This document shows positions 26,221 to 33,125 of a stretch of DNA of 33,372 nt, one piece after another. Every line of letters begins with the position of its first letter. Positions within the stretch are counted from its first letter, which is position 1. The stretch is from Caldisericum exile (lineage in GTDB: Bacteria > Caldisericota > Caldisericia > Caldisericales > Caldisericaceae). A program made the position numbers and the translations under genes. Below the pieces are notes generated by a model. It had not been told where the DNA came from and did no database searches. It saw nothing but the letters and a program-made list of their open reading frames with translations. The DNA lies in assembly GCA_002877955.1 (NCBI GenBank), contig PNIL01000020.1, positions 1 to 33,372 of the forward strand, in the 5' to 3' direction.

Positions 26221-27669
26221 TTACTCTCCTTTCACAACTCTTATTGCAATTTCACTTCCATATCTTATTGAACCTTGAACAAGACCACCTTTCTCAAATA
26301 CTTCCTCTGTAAATTCAATACAATCATTGTTTATAACCATGCCTGGTGCAAGAACAGGAATTCCTGGTGGATATGGTGCAACAATTCCCCAAGAAATCCT
26401 TCCGAGAGATTCCTTAAGGGGCACAACTTCAAATTCCTTTTGGAATGCCTCAAATGGTAACATTGCAAATTGAGGTGCTTCTGGAAACTTTGGCATTCTT
26501 ACAGTACTCTTTTCTTTACGTGGTTCAATCTTCTTTAAAACGGATACAAGTGTATCTATATCCCTTTTTGATGTACCTATGGTTATAAATAATAGCACAT
26601 TTTGAAGATCTGCAAGCTCAATTTCAATTCCATTTTTATTTAAAATATGCTCAAATTCAAAGCCTGAGTAACCCAGTTCTTGAACGTTTATAGTAAGTTT
26701 AATTGGATCAAAGGCATATATATCATCCCCATTTATTATTTTCTCAGTAATTACCTTAAATCCATCTAAAGCTGAAATGCGTGCCCTTGCATACTCTGCA
26801 ACTTCGATTGCTTTATCCCACATCTCTTTCCCGTGCAAAGCCATCTCACGCCTTGCAACATCAAGAGCAGTCATAAAAATATATGAGGGACTTGAACTTT
26901 CAATGATACTTAGAATTTGTTCAATACGATCTACATTTACTTCCTTAGATGGAATATGTAAAAAAGATGTTTGTGTCAAAGTGGGTAATGTTTTGTGGGC
27001 ACTTTGAGTTACAAGATCGGCACCTAAATAAATGGCCGATTTAGGAAACTTCGGATTAAAAGGAAAATGGGCTCCATGCGCTTCATCGACAAGCGCACGC
27101 ATACCATTTTCATGAGCTAAATCAATTATATCCTTAATTCTCCCTTGAAGTCCATAGTAATTAGGAGTTGTTACAAGTACTGCCTTTGCATCAGGATTTT
27201 CTTTTATTGCTTTTTCAACTGATTCTGGTTTAACATTCGTAATTATTCCAAATTCATCATTGAATTCTGGCTGAACAAAAACCGGTTTTGCCTTTGCAAG
27301 AAGAATTCCACCAATAACAGACCTATGTGAATTCCTTCCAATTATGATTTTCTCATTTTCTTTTACAGAATCAAGAATCATCGCATGCACGCCAGCTGTA
27401 GTACCATTAACAAGAAAGATAGTAGCTTCAGTTCCATAAAGAGTACTTGCAAGATTTTCAGCTTCCCTTATAACACCCTGAGCGTAATGAAGATAATCAA
27501 GACCCGAAACTTCAGTCAAGTCAAAGTCAAAAAACTTATCACCAAAGAGTCTTTTTAAAATCTTAGGAGCGCCTTTACCTTGCGAGTGACCCGGCATATG
27601 AAAAGGAATCATCTTTCGCTTTATATACTTAGAAACTGCTTCATATAAAGGCGCACGTTCTTGTTCCAC
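26221..27669 (-). CDS. speA: PLP-dependent Orn/Lys/Arg decarboxylase (probable arginine decarboxylase, SpeA type)
   Basis: This fold-type I decarboxylase removes the carboxylate of a basic amino acid to make a polyamine or its precursor. The N-terminal FHMPGHSQGKG, LVNGTTAGVHA, DEAHGAHFPF (residues 195-204) and the cofactor lysine in TQSAHKTLPTLTQT (Lys226) are diagnostic. The C-terminal PYPPGIPVLAPGM loop is also typical. At 482 residues it resembles the short form found in Gram-positive bacteria (B. subtilis SpeA), not the larger E. coli inducible enzymes. Arginine is the likeliest substrate, but lysine or ornithine cannot be excluded. The start is GTG with GGAGG five bases upstream. It lies 32 nt after tRNA-Pro(CGG) and 2 nt before the ATPase genes, so it heads that operon. 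Confidence 0.88.
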   Translation of the reverse strand: MEQERAPLYEAVSKYIKRKMIPFHMPGHSQGKGAPKILKRLFGDKFFDFDLTEVSGLDYLHYAQGVIREAENLASTLYGTEATIFLVNGTTAGVHAMILDSVKENEKIIIGRNSHRSVIGGILLAKAKPVFVQPEFNDEFGIITNVKPESVEKAIKENPDAKAVLVTTPNYYGLQGRIKDIIDLAHENGMRALVDEAHGAHFPFNPKFPKSAIYLGADLVTQSAHKTLPTLTQTSFLHIPSKEVNVDRIEQILSIIESSSPSYIFMTALDVARREMALHGKEMWDKAIEVAEYARARISALDGFKVITEKIINGDDIYAFDPIKLTINVQELGYSGFEFEHILNKNGIEIELADLQNVLLFITIGTSKRDIDTLVSVLKKIEPRKEKSTVRMPKFPEAPQFAMLPFEAFQKEFEVVPLKESLGRISWGIVAPYPPGIPVLAPGMVINNDCIEFTEEVFEKGGLVQGSIRYGSEIAIRVVKGE

Positions 27670-27701
27670 CTATACCTCCAATCTTATATTTTTTTCTTTG
27701 A

Positions 27702-27779
27702 TGGTCGGGATGGTGGGATTCGAACCCACGACCTCTTGGTCCCGAACCAAGCGCTCTAACCAAACTGGGCCACATCCCG
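27702..27779 (-). tRNA. tRNA-Pro (CGG)
   Basis: The minus strand folds into a full cloverleaf. The acceptor stem CGGGATG pairs with CATCCCG, the D arm contains GTTTGGTTAGAGC, the anticodon stem is CTTGG/CCAAG around loop TTCGGGA (anticodon CGG, G at 37), and the T arm is GTGGG TTCGAAT CCCAC. The discriminator is A and the CCA is encoded. The C1-G72 pair and G37 are normal for proline. It lies 3 nt from the other proline tRNA, and the decarboxylase gene follows after 32 nt without a terminator. Confidence 0.96.
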
Positions 27780-27782
27780 TAG

Positions 27783-27860
27783 TGGTCGGGGCGAGAAGAT
27801 TCGAACTTCCGACCCCCTGCACCCCATGCAGGTGCGCTTACCAAACTGCGCCACGCCCCG
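27783..27860 (-). tRNA. tRNA-Pro (GGG)
   Basis: This is a cloverleaf on the minus strand. The acceptor stem CGGGGCG pairs with CGCCCCG, the anticodon stem is CCTGC/GCAGG around loop ATGGGGT (anticodon GGG, reading CCC and CCU), and the T arm is GGAAG TTCGAAT CTTCT with one G-U pair. The discriminator is A with encoded CCA. It is the first of two tandem proline tRNAs downstream of a good promoter. Confidence 0.96.
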
Positions 27861-27885
27861 ACAACTAAAACTCTTGACCCGCTAA

Positions 27886-27913
27886 ATTATATGAAAACTT
27901 TTCAAATTTGCAA
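27886..27913 (-). promoter_or_regulatory. Promoter for the tRNA-Pro pair (and possibly the decarboxylase/V-ATPase genes)
   Basis: On the minus strand, -35 TTGCAA (27908-27913) and -10 TATAAT (27886-27891) are separated by 16 bp, about 26 nt upstream of tRNA-Pro(GGG). It begins only 8 nt past the 3' end of the RNase P RNA gene. No terminator lies between the tRNAs and the decarboxylase gene, so it may also feed the long operon below. Confidence 0.7.
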
Positions 27914-27920
27914 TACTTTT

Positions 27921-28263
27921 AAGGCCTTAAGTAAGGAATAAGCCGGATTCTGTTCCTCAAAAGAGGCGGCAGTCATTTATCTCAGCGGCCAACCCGGTAG
28001 CGTGAGGGGAGCATCTCTTTGCTACCCTATTTGGCCTTGCTCCAGGTGGGGTTTGCCATGCATAGCCCTGTCACCAGGACTACCGGTGGTCTCTTACACC
28101 ACCTTTTCACCCTTGCTAACCATTGGTTAGCGGTCTATTTTCTGTGGCACTTTCCCTGGGGTCACCCCCGCTTGGATTTCCCAAGCACCCTGCTCCCAGG
28201 AGTCCGGACTTTCCTCAGAAGGACAATATGCCTTCTGCGACCACCTTCCTTACTTAAGGCCTA
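27921..28263 (-). ncRNA. rnpB: RNase P RNA (bacterial type A)
   Basis: This is the catalytic RNA that cuts the 5' leader from tRNA precursors. On the minus strand the ends GGCCTTAAGTAAGG and CCTTACTTAAGGCC pair as helix P1. The universal cores are present: GAGGAAAGTCCGGACT near the 5' side, GTGCCACAGAAA, AAGGGTGAAAAGGTG, GGAGCAAGGCCAAATAGGG and ACAGAATCCGGCTTA near the 3' side. Layout is type A, with P15 formed by GGTAGC/GCTACC. The loop of P15 lacks an obvious GGU, the tRNA CCA-binding triplet of many bacteria. The gene lies 4 nt after the zinc-ribbon protein stop and between tRNA genes. Exact ends are set from P1 and may be off by a few bases. Protein-like reading frames across it are artefacts. 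Confidence 0.97.
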
Positions 28264-28267
28264 TAAA

Positions 28268-28981
28268 TCACTCTATCTTTAAGTATAATATCTTTCCGCA
28301 AATTTCGCAACGTAGAATTTTATCGCCTTTAGTTTCTTTAAGAAACTCAATAAATTCAAGTGGAAGTTTTACTCCACAATTTCCACAATGACCATGGTCA
28401 ACTTGGGATATTGCACCATCAGGAAAATCTTCTCTTATCGAGAGATACTCTCTTGCAAACTCTAATGGTAGCGTTGAAAGGACACTATCAAACTCTTTAT
28501 CTAATGCTTCTCTTTCTTCTTTAATCTCTTTTTCGAGTTTATTGTATTCCTCTTGAATATTATTGTATCTATTTTTTAATTTTACAATATTATCACTTAT
28601 CTCTTTTATCTTTTTTTCCTTATCGGCTATCTCTGAATTTACAAATGATAAACTCTTTTTAAGTTCATCTAATTTTGCGACCAAATTTTCTTCCGTCTTT
28701 TTTGCTGCCTTAAGTTCCTTTTGAGTCTTGAACTGGTTTGATTCTATTGCAGTTTGGACACTTTTTAATTCCCTCTCTGTTTCTTCGATTTCACGTTCTA
28801 TTTCATTTTTTCTTTTTATAAACCCAGACTTTGAAAGGTTTATTTCGTCTATTTCACTTGAAAGGTTTTTTATTTGATCTTCAATTTTCAATTCTTCTTC
28901 TATTTCTTTAACTCGTTTTTCCTTTTCATGGGTTATGGTTAATTTGGTTTCAACTTCGTAAAGTTTTTCCAGATATGACAT
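28268..28981 (-). CDS. Coiled-coil protein with C-terminal C4 zinc ribbon (COG1579 type)
   Basis: The 237-residue product is a long charged coiled-coil hairpin (residues about 1-175) followed by a zinc ribbon with HCGNCG and RCEICG as the two CxxC pairs. This is the widespread COG1579 family, thought to bind nucleic acid or act as an adaptor; its function is not settled. A longer frame runs back through the tRNA-Met gene and must be wrong. An ATG made by the CCA end of that tRNA (28993) has no ribosome binding site. The ATG at 28981 is preceded by GGAGGA with five bases of spacing, so I use it. The message begins only 11 nt after the tRNA 3' end. The RNase P RNA gene follows 4 nt after the stop. 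Confidence 0.88.
   Translation of the reverse strand: MSYLEKLYEVETKLTITHEKEKRVKEIEEELKIEDQIKNLSSEIDEINLSKSGFIKRKNEIEREIEETERELKSVQTAIESNQFKTQKELKAAKKTEENLVAKLDELKKSLSFVNSEIADKEKKIKEISDNIVKLKNRYNNIQEEYNKLEKEIKEEREALDKEFDSVLSTLPLEFAREYLSIREDFPDGAISQVDHGHCGNCGVKLPLEFIEFLKETKGDKILRCEICGKILYLKIE
28282..28310 (-). promoter_or_regulatory. Possible promoter for RNase P RNA inside the zinc-ribbon gene
   Basis: On the minus strand TTGCGA (28305-28310) and TATACT (28282-28287) are 17 bp apart, within the last codons of the upstream protein gene. This would start RNA about 14 nt before P1. The -35 match is modest (4 of 6), and transcription from the tRNA-Met promoter could equally supply the RNA. Confidence 0.35.
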
Positions 28982-28992
28982 AAATTCCTCCA

Positions 28993-29067
28993 TGGTGGGC
29001 CCGCTTGGATTCGAACCAAGAACCAATTGGTTATGAGCCAACCGCTCTGCCGTTGAGCTACGGGCCC
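28993..29067 (-). tRNA. tRNA-Met (CAU), elongator type
   Basis: The minus-strand cloverleaf has acceptor GGGCCCG/CGGGCCC, D stem GCTC/GAGC, anticodon stem GTTGG/CCAAT around loop CTCATAA (anticodon CAT), T arm CTTGG TTCGAAT CCAAG, discriminator A and encoded CCA. It has a normal first base pair, so it is not the initiator. A tRNA-Ile2, whose CAU is modified by TilS, has the same anticodon loop and cannot be ruled out by eye. It is 11 nt upstream of the zinc-ribbon gene start. Confidence 0.92.
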
Positions 29068-29086
29068 AGATTCAAAGTGCATAACT

Positions 29087-29114
29087 ATTTTACACAAAAG
29101 TAGATTTTAGTCAA
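29087..29114 (-). promoter_or_regulatory. Promoter for tRNA-Met, zinc-ribbon gene and probably rnpB
   Basis: On the minus strand -35 TTGACT (29109-29114) and -10 TAAAAT (29087-29092) are 16 bp apart, about 20 nt upstream of the tRNA 5' end. The box begins right after the T-run of the peptide transporter terminator. Confidence 0.75.
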
Positions 29115-29116
29115 GA

Positions 29117-29149
29117 GTAAAAACTGAGGAGCTTTAAGCTCCTCAGTTT
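29117..29149 (-). terminator. Intrinsic terminator of the peptide transporter operon
   Basis: A 13-bp perfect stem (29121-29133 with 29137-29149) closes a 3-nt loop. On the minus strand it is followed by a run of five T. It lies 31 nt beyond the last ATPase gene of the transporter. Confidence 0.92.
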
Positions 29150-29179
29150 AACAATCCATAAGACTAACAATTCAACAAA

Positions 29180-30172
29180 CTACTTAGAGTATTCAACCAC
29201 TTTCCCTTCTTTTACAAAATGACATGCAACATAATGCCCAGAACCTACATCAATTAGTGGTGGTTCCTTCTCTGCACAAATGTCTTTTGCAAATCTACAT
29301 CTTGTCCTAAATCTACATCCAGATGGTGGATTAATTGGTGACGGAATATCACCCTGAAGAAGTATTCGCTCTTTTTTAATTTCTGGATCTGGAATTGGTA
29401 TAGCGGAAAGTAATGCCTGTGTATACGGATGAAGAGGAGTAGAAAATAGTTCTTTTGTTTCAGCAACTTCAACGATCTTTCCAAGATACATAACGCCAAT
29501 TCTATCCGATACGTGCCTTACCACAGCCAAGTTATGAGCAACAAGTAAGTATGTAAGAGCAAGTTTTTGTTGTAGCTCAAGAAGAAGGTTAAGTACCTGT
29601 GCTTGAATTGAAGCATCAAGTGCCGAAACAGGTTCATCTGCCACAACGAACTTTGGATTCAAAACTATTGCACGAGCAATACCAATTCTTTGCCTCTGTC
29701 CACCTGAAAATTCGTGAGGATACCTACGAAGGTATTCAGGACGCAAACCAACAAGTTTCATTATTTCAACAACTCTTTCCTCTTGTTCCTTTTTATCACC
29801 AATACCATGCACTAAAAGTGGTTCACGAATAATCTCTCCAATTGGCATTCTTGGATTAAGCGATCCATAAGGGTCTTGGAAAATAATTTGCATTTCTCTT
29901 CTTATCGGTCTAAGCTGATTTTCTGGTAGTTTTGTTATATCTTTGCCATCAAAAATAATTTTTCCTTTTGTAGGCTCTATAAGTCTTATTATTGTTTTTC
30001 CTGCTGTTGTTTTTCCGCTTCCACTTTCACCCACAAGTCCAAAGGTTTCTCCTTCAAAGATGTGAAAAGAAACATCATCAACAGCTTTAACCCATGCAAC
30101 TGGTCGGGAGAAAATTCCACCTAAAACCGGAAAATATTTAATTAAATTTTGCACTTCAACCAATTTTCTCAT
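29180..30172 (-). CDS. dppF: Dipeptide/oligopeptide ABC transporter ATP-binding protein, DppF/OppF type
   Basis: This is one of two ATPases powering peptide uptake. Walker [10 protein letters not shown], signature [14 protein letters not shown], Walker [12 protein letters not shown] and the switch His in [10 protein letters not shown] are intact. The C-terminal oligopeptide/dipeptide extension has the Cys-rich [15 protein letters not shown] segment and a later Cys in YVACHF, typical of this subfamily. The N-terminal part contains the [14 protein letters not shown] insert seen in DppF and OppF. 330 residues, normal. Its ATG overlaps the DppD stop (ATGA). Last gene of the operon, closed by a strong terminator. 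Substrate (di- or oligopeptide, or a sugar in some relatives) is not resolved. Confidence 0.94.
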   Translation of the reverse strand: MRKLVEVQNLIKYFPVLGGIFSRPVAWVKAVDDVSFHIFEGETFGLVGESGSGKTTAGKTIIRLIEPTKGKIIFDGKDITKLPENQLRPIRREMQIIFQDPYGSLNPRMPIGEIIREPLLVHGIGDKKEQEERVVEIMKLVGLRPEYLRRYPHEFSGGQRQRIGIARAIVLNPKFVVADEPVSALDASIQAQVLNLLLELQQKLALTYLLVAHNLAVVRHVSDRIGVMYLGKIVEVAETKELFSTPLHPYTQALLSAIPIPDPEIKKERILLQGDIPSPINPPSGCRFRTRCRFAKDICAEKEPPLIDVGSGHYVACHFVKEGKVVEYSK

Positions 30173-31170
30173 GACACAGCCTCCTTCTCAACAGCAACTG
30201 GATGGAAACATCTCACAAGATGCCCGGGTTCAATTTCTGCAAGTTCAGGCATCTCCTTCCTGCAACGTTCCGTTGCAAAAGGACACCTTGGATTAAAGTG
30301 GCATCCACTTGGCATTTTATACGGGTTTGGCACCATTCCCTCAATTGCAGGAAGTGGTGTTTTTGTCTTTTCTGTTTTTAAACTGGGTACGGAACTTAAA
30401 AGACCATAAGTATAAGGATGTCTTGGCTTCTTAAATATCTGATAAACATCTCCGTACTCAACGATTTTCCCAGTGTATGCAACTGCAACGGAATGAGCCA
30501 TTTCTGCAACAAGCGCGAGGTCGTGTGTAATAAAAAGAATTGCCATACCAGTTTTTCTTTGAAGATCTTTCATAAGCTCAAGTATTTGTGCTTGAATTGT
30601 TACGTCAAGTGCTGTTGTTGCTTCATCTGAAATAAGAAGATCTGGATTGCAGGACATTGCCATTGCAATCATTACCCTCTGTCTCATTCCACCACTTAAT
30701 TCATGTGGATATTGATTAAATCTTCTTTCAGGCTCTGGAATTCCAACAAGCCTTAGAAGTTCGATTGTTCTCTTTTTTGCTTCTTCCTCACTTAAATCCT
30801 GGTGGATAAGAATCGCTTCCATTATTTGATTACCAATTGTATAAACAGGATTTAAGGAAGTCATCGGCTCTTGGAAGATCATCGCAATTTCAGAACCCCT
30901 AATTTTTCTCATCTGTTCCGGAGTTTTCTTGAGAAGATCCTCACCTTTAAAAATAATTTCTCCCTCAACAATTTTTCCAGGAGGTTCAACAAGCTGCATT
31001 ATAGATAAAGATGCAACAGATTTACCACATCCACTTTCTCCTACAAGTCCTAAAACTTCACCTTTTCGAATCGTAAAACTCATTCCGTCAACTGCCTTAA
31101 CTACGCCATCATCTGTAAAAAAGTAAGTCTTTAAATTTCTTACGTCAAGTAAAGTTTCTTCTCTTTCCAT
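30169..31170 (-). CDS. dppD: Dipeptide/oligopeptide ABC transporter ATP-binding protein, DppD/OppD type
   Basis: This is the partner ATPase. Walker [11 protein letters not shown]-loop [10 protein letters not shown], signature [14 protein letters not shown], Walker [13 protein letters not shown] and switch His FITHDLALV are present. The C-terminal domain [15 protein letters not shown] plus a later Cys is the family extension. In the D-loop region the usual DEPTTALD reads DEATTALD; the catalytic Glu is kept, so activity is expected. 333 residues. The ATG has AGGTGAG upstream, 7 nt after the permease gene stop. Confidence 0.94.
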   Translation of the reverse strand: MEREETLLDVRNLKTYFFTDDGVVKAVDGMSFTIRKGEVLGLVGESGCGKSVASLSIMQLVEPPGKIVEGEIIFKGEDLLKKTPEQMRKIRGSEIAMIFQEPMTSLNPVYTIGNQIMEAILIHQDLSEEEAKKRTIELLRLVGIPEPERRFNQYPHELSGGMRQRVMIAMAMSCNPDLLISDEATTALDVTIQAQILELMKDLQRKTGMAILFITHDLALVAEMAHSVAVAYTGKIVEYGDVYQIFKKPRHPYTYGLLSSVPSLKTEKTKTPLPAIEGMVPNPYKMPSGCHFNPRCPFATERCRKEMPELAEIEPGHLVRCFHPVAVEKEAVS

Positions 31171-31177
31171 ATCTCAC

Positions 31178-32071
31178 CTACCTATAAAGTTTCGGATCCA
31201 TTGCATCACGGAGACCGTCACCAAGATAATTAAATGCAAGAACAGTTATAAACATGGCAAGACCAGGAGACCACACAAGCCATGGTGCAATTGCCATAGC
31301 ATATTGTGCGTTCTGAAGCATATTTCCCCAAGAAGGTGTTGGTGGCATAACGCCAAATCCAAGATAGCTTAATGCTGCTTCGTATATGATATTTCCTCCA
31401 ACACCAAGCGTTGCTGAAACAATAATTGGAGCAAAAGAATTCGGAAGTATATGTCTCCAAATAATTCTGTTATTGGAAACACCAATTGCCCTTGCTGCCT
31501 CAACATATTCATTTTCTCTAAGCGACAAAAACATACCACGAACAATTCTTGCATCGGTCATCCAACCGAATATAGCAATTACCAAAACTATCTTCCAAAC
31601 ACCGGCACCTGGAATAACAGAGGATAAAACAATCAAAAGTGGCATAACTGGAATAGAAAACATAATATCTGTAAACCTCATAAGAATTGTATCAAGAAAA
31701 CCACCAAAATAACCTGCATACGCTCCTACAATAATTCCAACAAGTAGTGCTGAAACAACTGAAGAAAAACCTACCAAAAGGGAAATTCTTCCTCCATAGA
31801 AGAGTCTTGTTAATACATCTCTTCCAAGTTCATCTGTGCCAAGAGGATGCTTCCAACTCGGCGGCTGTAAAACTTCTGTAGTGGAACCGAGCTCTGAAAC
31901 TTTATAAGGCGAAATATAAGGACCCACTATACATGCAAGAATTATTAAAATAAGAACAACAAGAGAAAGCATTGCAAGCCTGTGCTTTCTTAATCTTTTT
32001 CCAACAAGATACCAGTAAGTTTCTACTCTGCCGGTAAGAACCTCTTCAATTTTTGTTGCTTCAACTGCCAT
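31178..32071 (-). CDS. dppC: Dipeptide/oligopeptide ABC transporter permease, DppC/OppC type
   Basis: This is an inner-membrane permease of 297 residues with about six transmembrane segments, the first at residues about 33-52. The domain HPLGTDELGRDVLTRLFYGGR before the second membrane segment (about residues 75-95) is the mark of DppC-type subunits. The EAA loop that docks the ATPases is EAARAIGVSNNRIIWRHILP. The sequence ends NYLGDGLRDAMDPKLYR as usual. AGGAGG site, 9 nt after dppB. Confidence 0.95.
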   Translation of the reverse strand: MAVEATKIEEVLTGRVETYWYLVGKRLRKHRLAMLSLVVLILIILACIVGPYISPYKVSELGSTTEVLQPPSWKHPLGTDELGRDVLTRLFYGGRISLLVGFSSVVSALLVGIIVGAYAGYFGGFLDTILMRFTDIMFSIPVMPLLIVLSSVIPGAGVWKIVLVIAIFGWMTDARIVRGMFLSLRENEYVEAARAIGVSNNRIIWRHILPNSFAPIIVSATLGVGGNIIYEAALSYLGFGVMPPTPSWGNMLQNAQYAMAIAPWLVWSPGLAMFITVLAFNYLGDGLRDAMDPKLYR

Positions 32072-32080
32072 ATTAACCTC

Positions 32081-33049
32081 CTAACTATACCTTATACGTG
32101 GATCAACAACTGCATATAATAAATCTGCAATTAAATTTCCAACTATAAGAAGGGATGATTCAAGGAGCAAGCATACCATTGCAACAGGATAATCATTTGA
32201 AAGCATTGCATCAACTGTAAGCCTTCCCATACCAGGAATACTAAAAACTGTTTCAGTAATTGTTGCACCTGAAATTATTCCAGGTAAAGATAAACCTAAG
32301 AGAGTTATTATAGGAATTAACGCATTCCTAAGTGCATGTTTAAAAATTACTGTTCTTTCTGGGAGTCCTTTTGCTCTTGCGGTTCTAACATAATCTTGTC
32401 TTATTACTTCAAGCATAGAACTTCTTGCATAACGCATCCAAGAACCCATACTAAAAAGCGAAAGCACTATTACAGGAAGAACCATATATTTAGCCTGGTC
32501 AAGAATCCTCGCAAATAATGGTGCAGTCTCAATTCCAGGCGTCATTACACCACCCAAAGGAAGCCACCCCAACTTTAAACCAAAGATCATCATAAGAATA
32601 AAACCAAACCAGAAAGTTGGCATAGACATTCCAAAAAATGCAAAGAAAGTAAAGAAATAGTCAAAAAATGTGTATTGGTGCAATGCAGAATAAATACCGA
32701 TTGGAACACCAACCACAAATGCTAAAATAAGTGAAGCAAGAGAAAATCTTAAAGTATACGCAATCGCACGAGCAACAAGTTCAGTAACAGGCTTTCCACC
32801 TGCAAAAATGGAAACACCCCAATTACCGGTAATCATTGACCAGAACCATTTAAAGAATCGAAGGTACCAAGGAAGGTCAAACCCCCAGGCATGCCTTAAT
32901 CTTGCAATATCCTCTGGCTTTATTCTTGGGTTTATTGCCATTTGTGCAAATGGATCACCAACCAAGCTCAAAACGGCAAAAGTAACAAGAGCAACCCCTA
33001 AAAAGAGCGGGATCATCTGTAGCACTCTTCTTATTAGATAGTTTCTCAC
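32081..33049 (-). CDS. dppB: Dipeptide/oligopeptide ABC transporter permease, DppB/OppB type
   Basis: This is the second permease, 322 residues with about six membrane segments, opening MRNYLIRRVLQMIPLFLGV as in the DppB family. The EAA-type loop is YVRTARAKGLPERTVIFKHA, and the C-terminus NLIADLLYAVVDPRIRYS is highly characteristic. The start is GTG with AGGA close by and AAGGAGG slightly further up. It lies just downstream of a GC-rich stem-loop that separates it from the binding-protein gene. Confidence 0.95.
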   Translation of the reverse strand: MRNYLIRRVLQMIPLFLGVALVTFAVLSLVGDPFAQMAINPRIKPEDIARLRHAWGFDLPWYLRFFKWFWSMITGNWGVSIFAGGKPVTELVARAIAYTLRFSLASLILAFVVGVPIGIYSALHQYTFFDYFFTFFAFFGMSMPTFWFGFILMMIFGLKLGWLPLGGVMTPGIETAPLFARILDQAKYMVLPVIVLSLFSMGSWMRYARSSMLEVIRQDYVRTARAKGLPERTVIFKHALRNALIPIITLLGLSLPGIISGATITETVFSIPGMGRLTVDAMLSNDYPVAMVCLLLESSLLIVGNLIADLLYAVVDPRIRYS

Positions 33050-33072
33050 TTTTTCCTAAGCCTCCTTCTCTT

Positions 33073-33103
33073 AAAAATAGGGGGCCTCTTTGCGGAGGCC
33101 CCC
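33073..33103 (-). terminator. GC-rich stem-loop between binding-protein and permease genes (partial terminator)
   Basis: A nine- to ten-bp stem (GGGGGCCTC with GAGGCCCCC, 33080-33088 and 33095-33103) is followed on the minus strand by TATTTTT. It sits in the 76-nt gap after the binding-protein gene. Such structures commonly reduce read-through so that the binding protein outnumbers the permease, and they protect the upstream message 3' end. Confidence 0.7.
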
Positions 33104-33125
33104 GCAAAGGTAAATCAAATATTAA

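Noticed and set aside
27641-27844. Open frame of 67 codons on the minus strand
   Set aside because: It runs through both tRNA-Pro genes; the peptide is simply translated tRNA sequence.
28019-28282. Open frame of 87 codons on the plus strand
   Set aside because: It lies wholly across the RNase P RNA gene in the opposite sense, has no ribosome binding site, and its peptide has no recognisable features.
28982-29041. N-terminal extension of the zinc-ribbon protein (MAHNQLVLGSNPSGP)
   Set aside because: These codons are the tRNA-Met gene read as protein. The ATG at 28981 with GGAGGA upstream is the supported start.
28993-29067. tRNA with CAU anticodon as the initiator tRNA
   Set aside because: The first acceptor pair is a normal G-C and the anticodon stem lacks the three consecutive G-C pairs of initiators.
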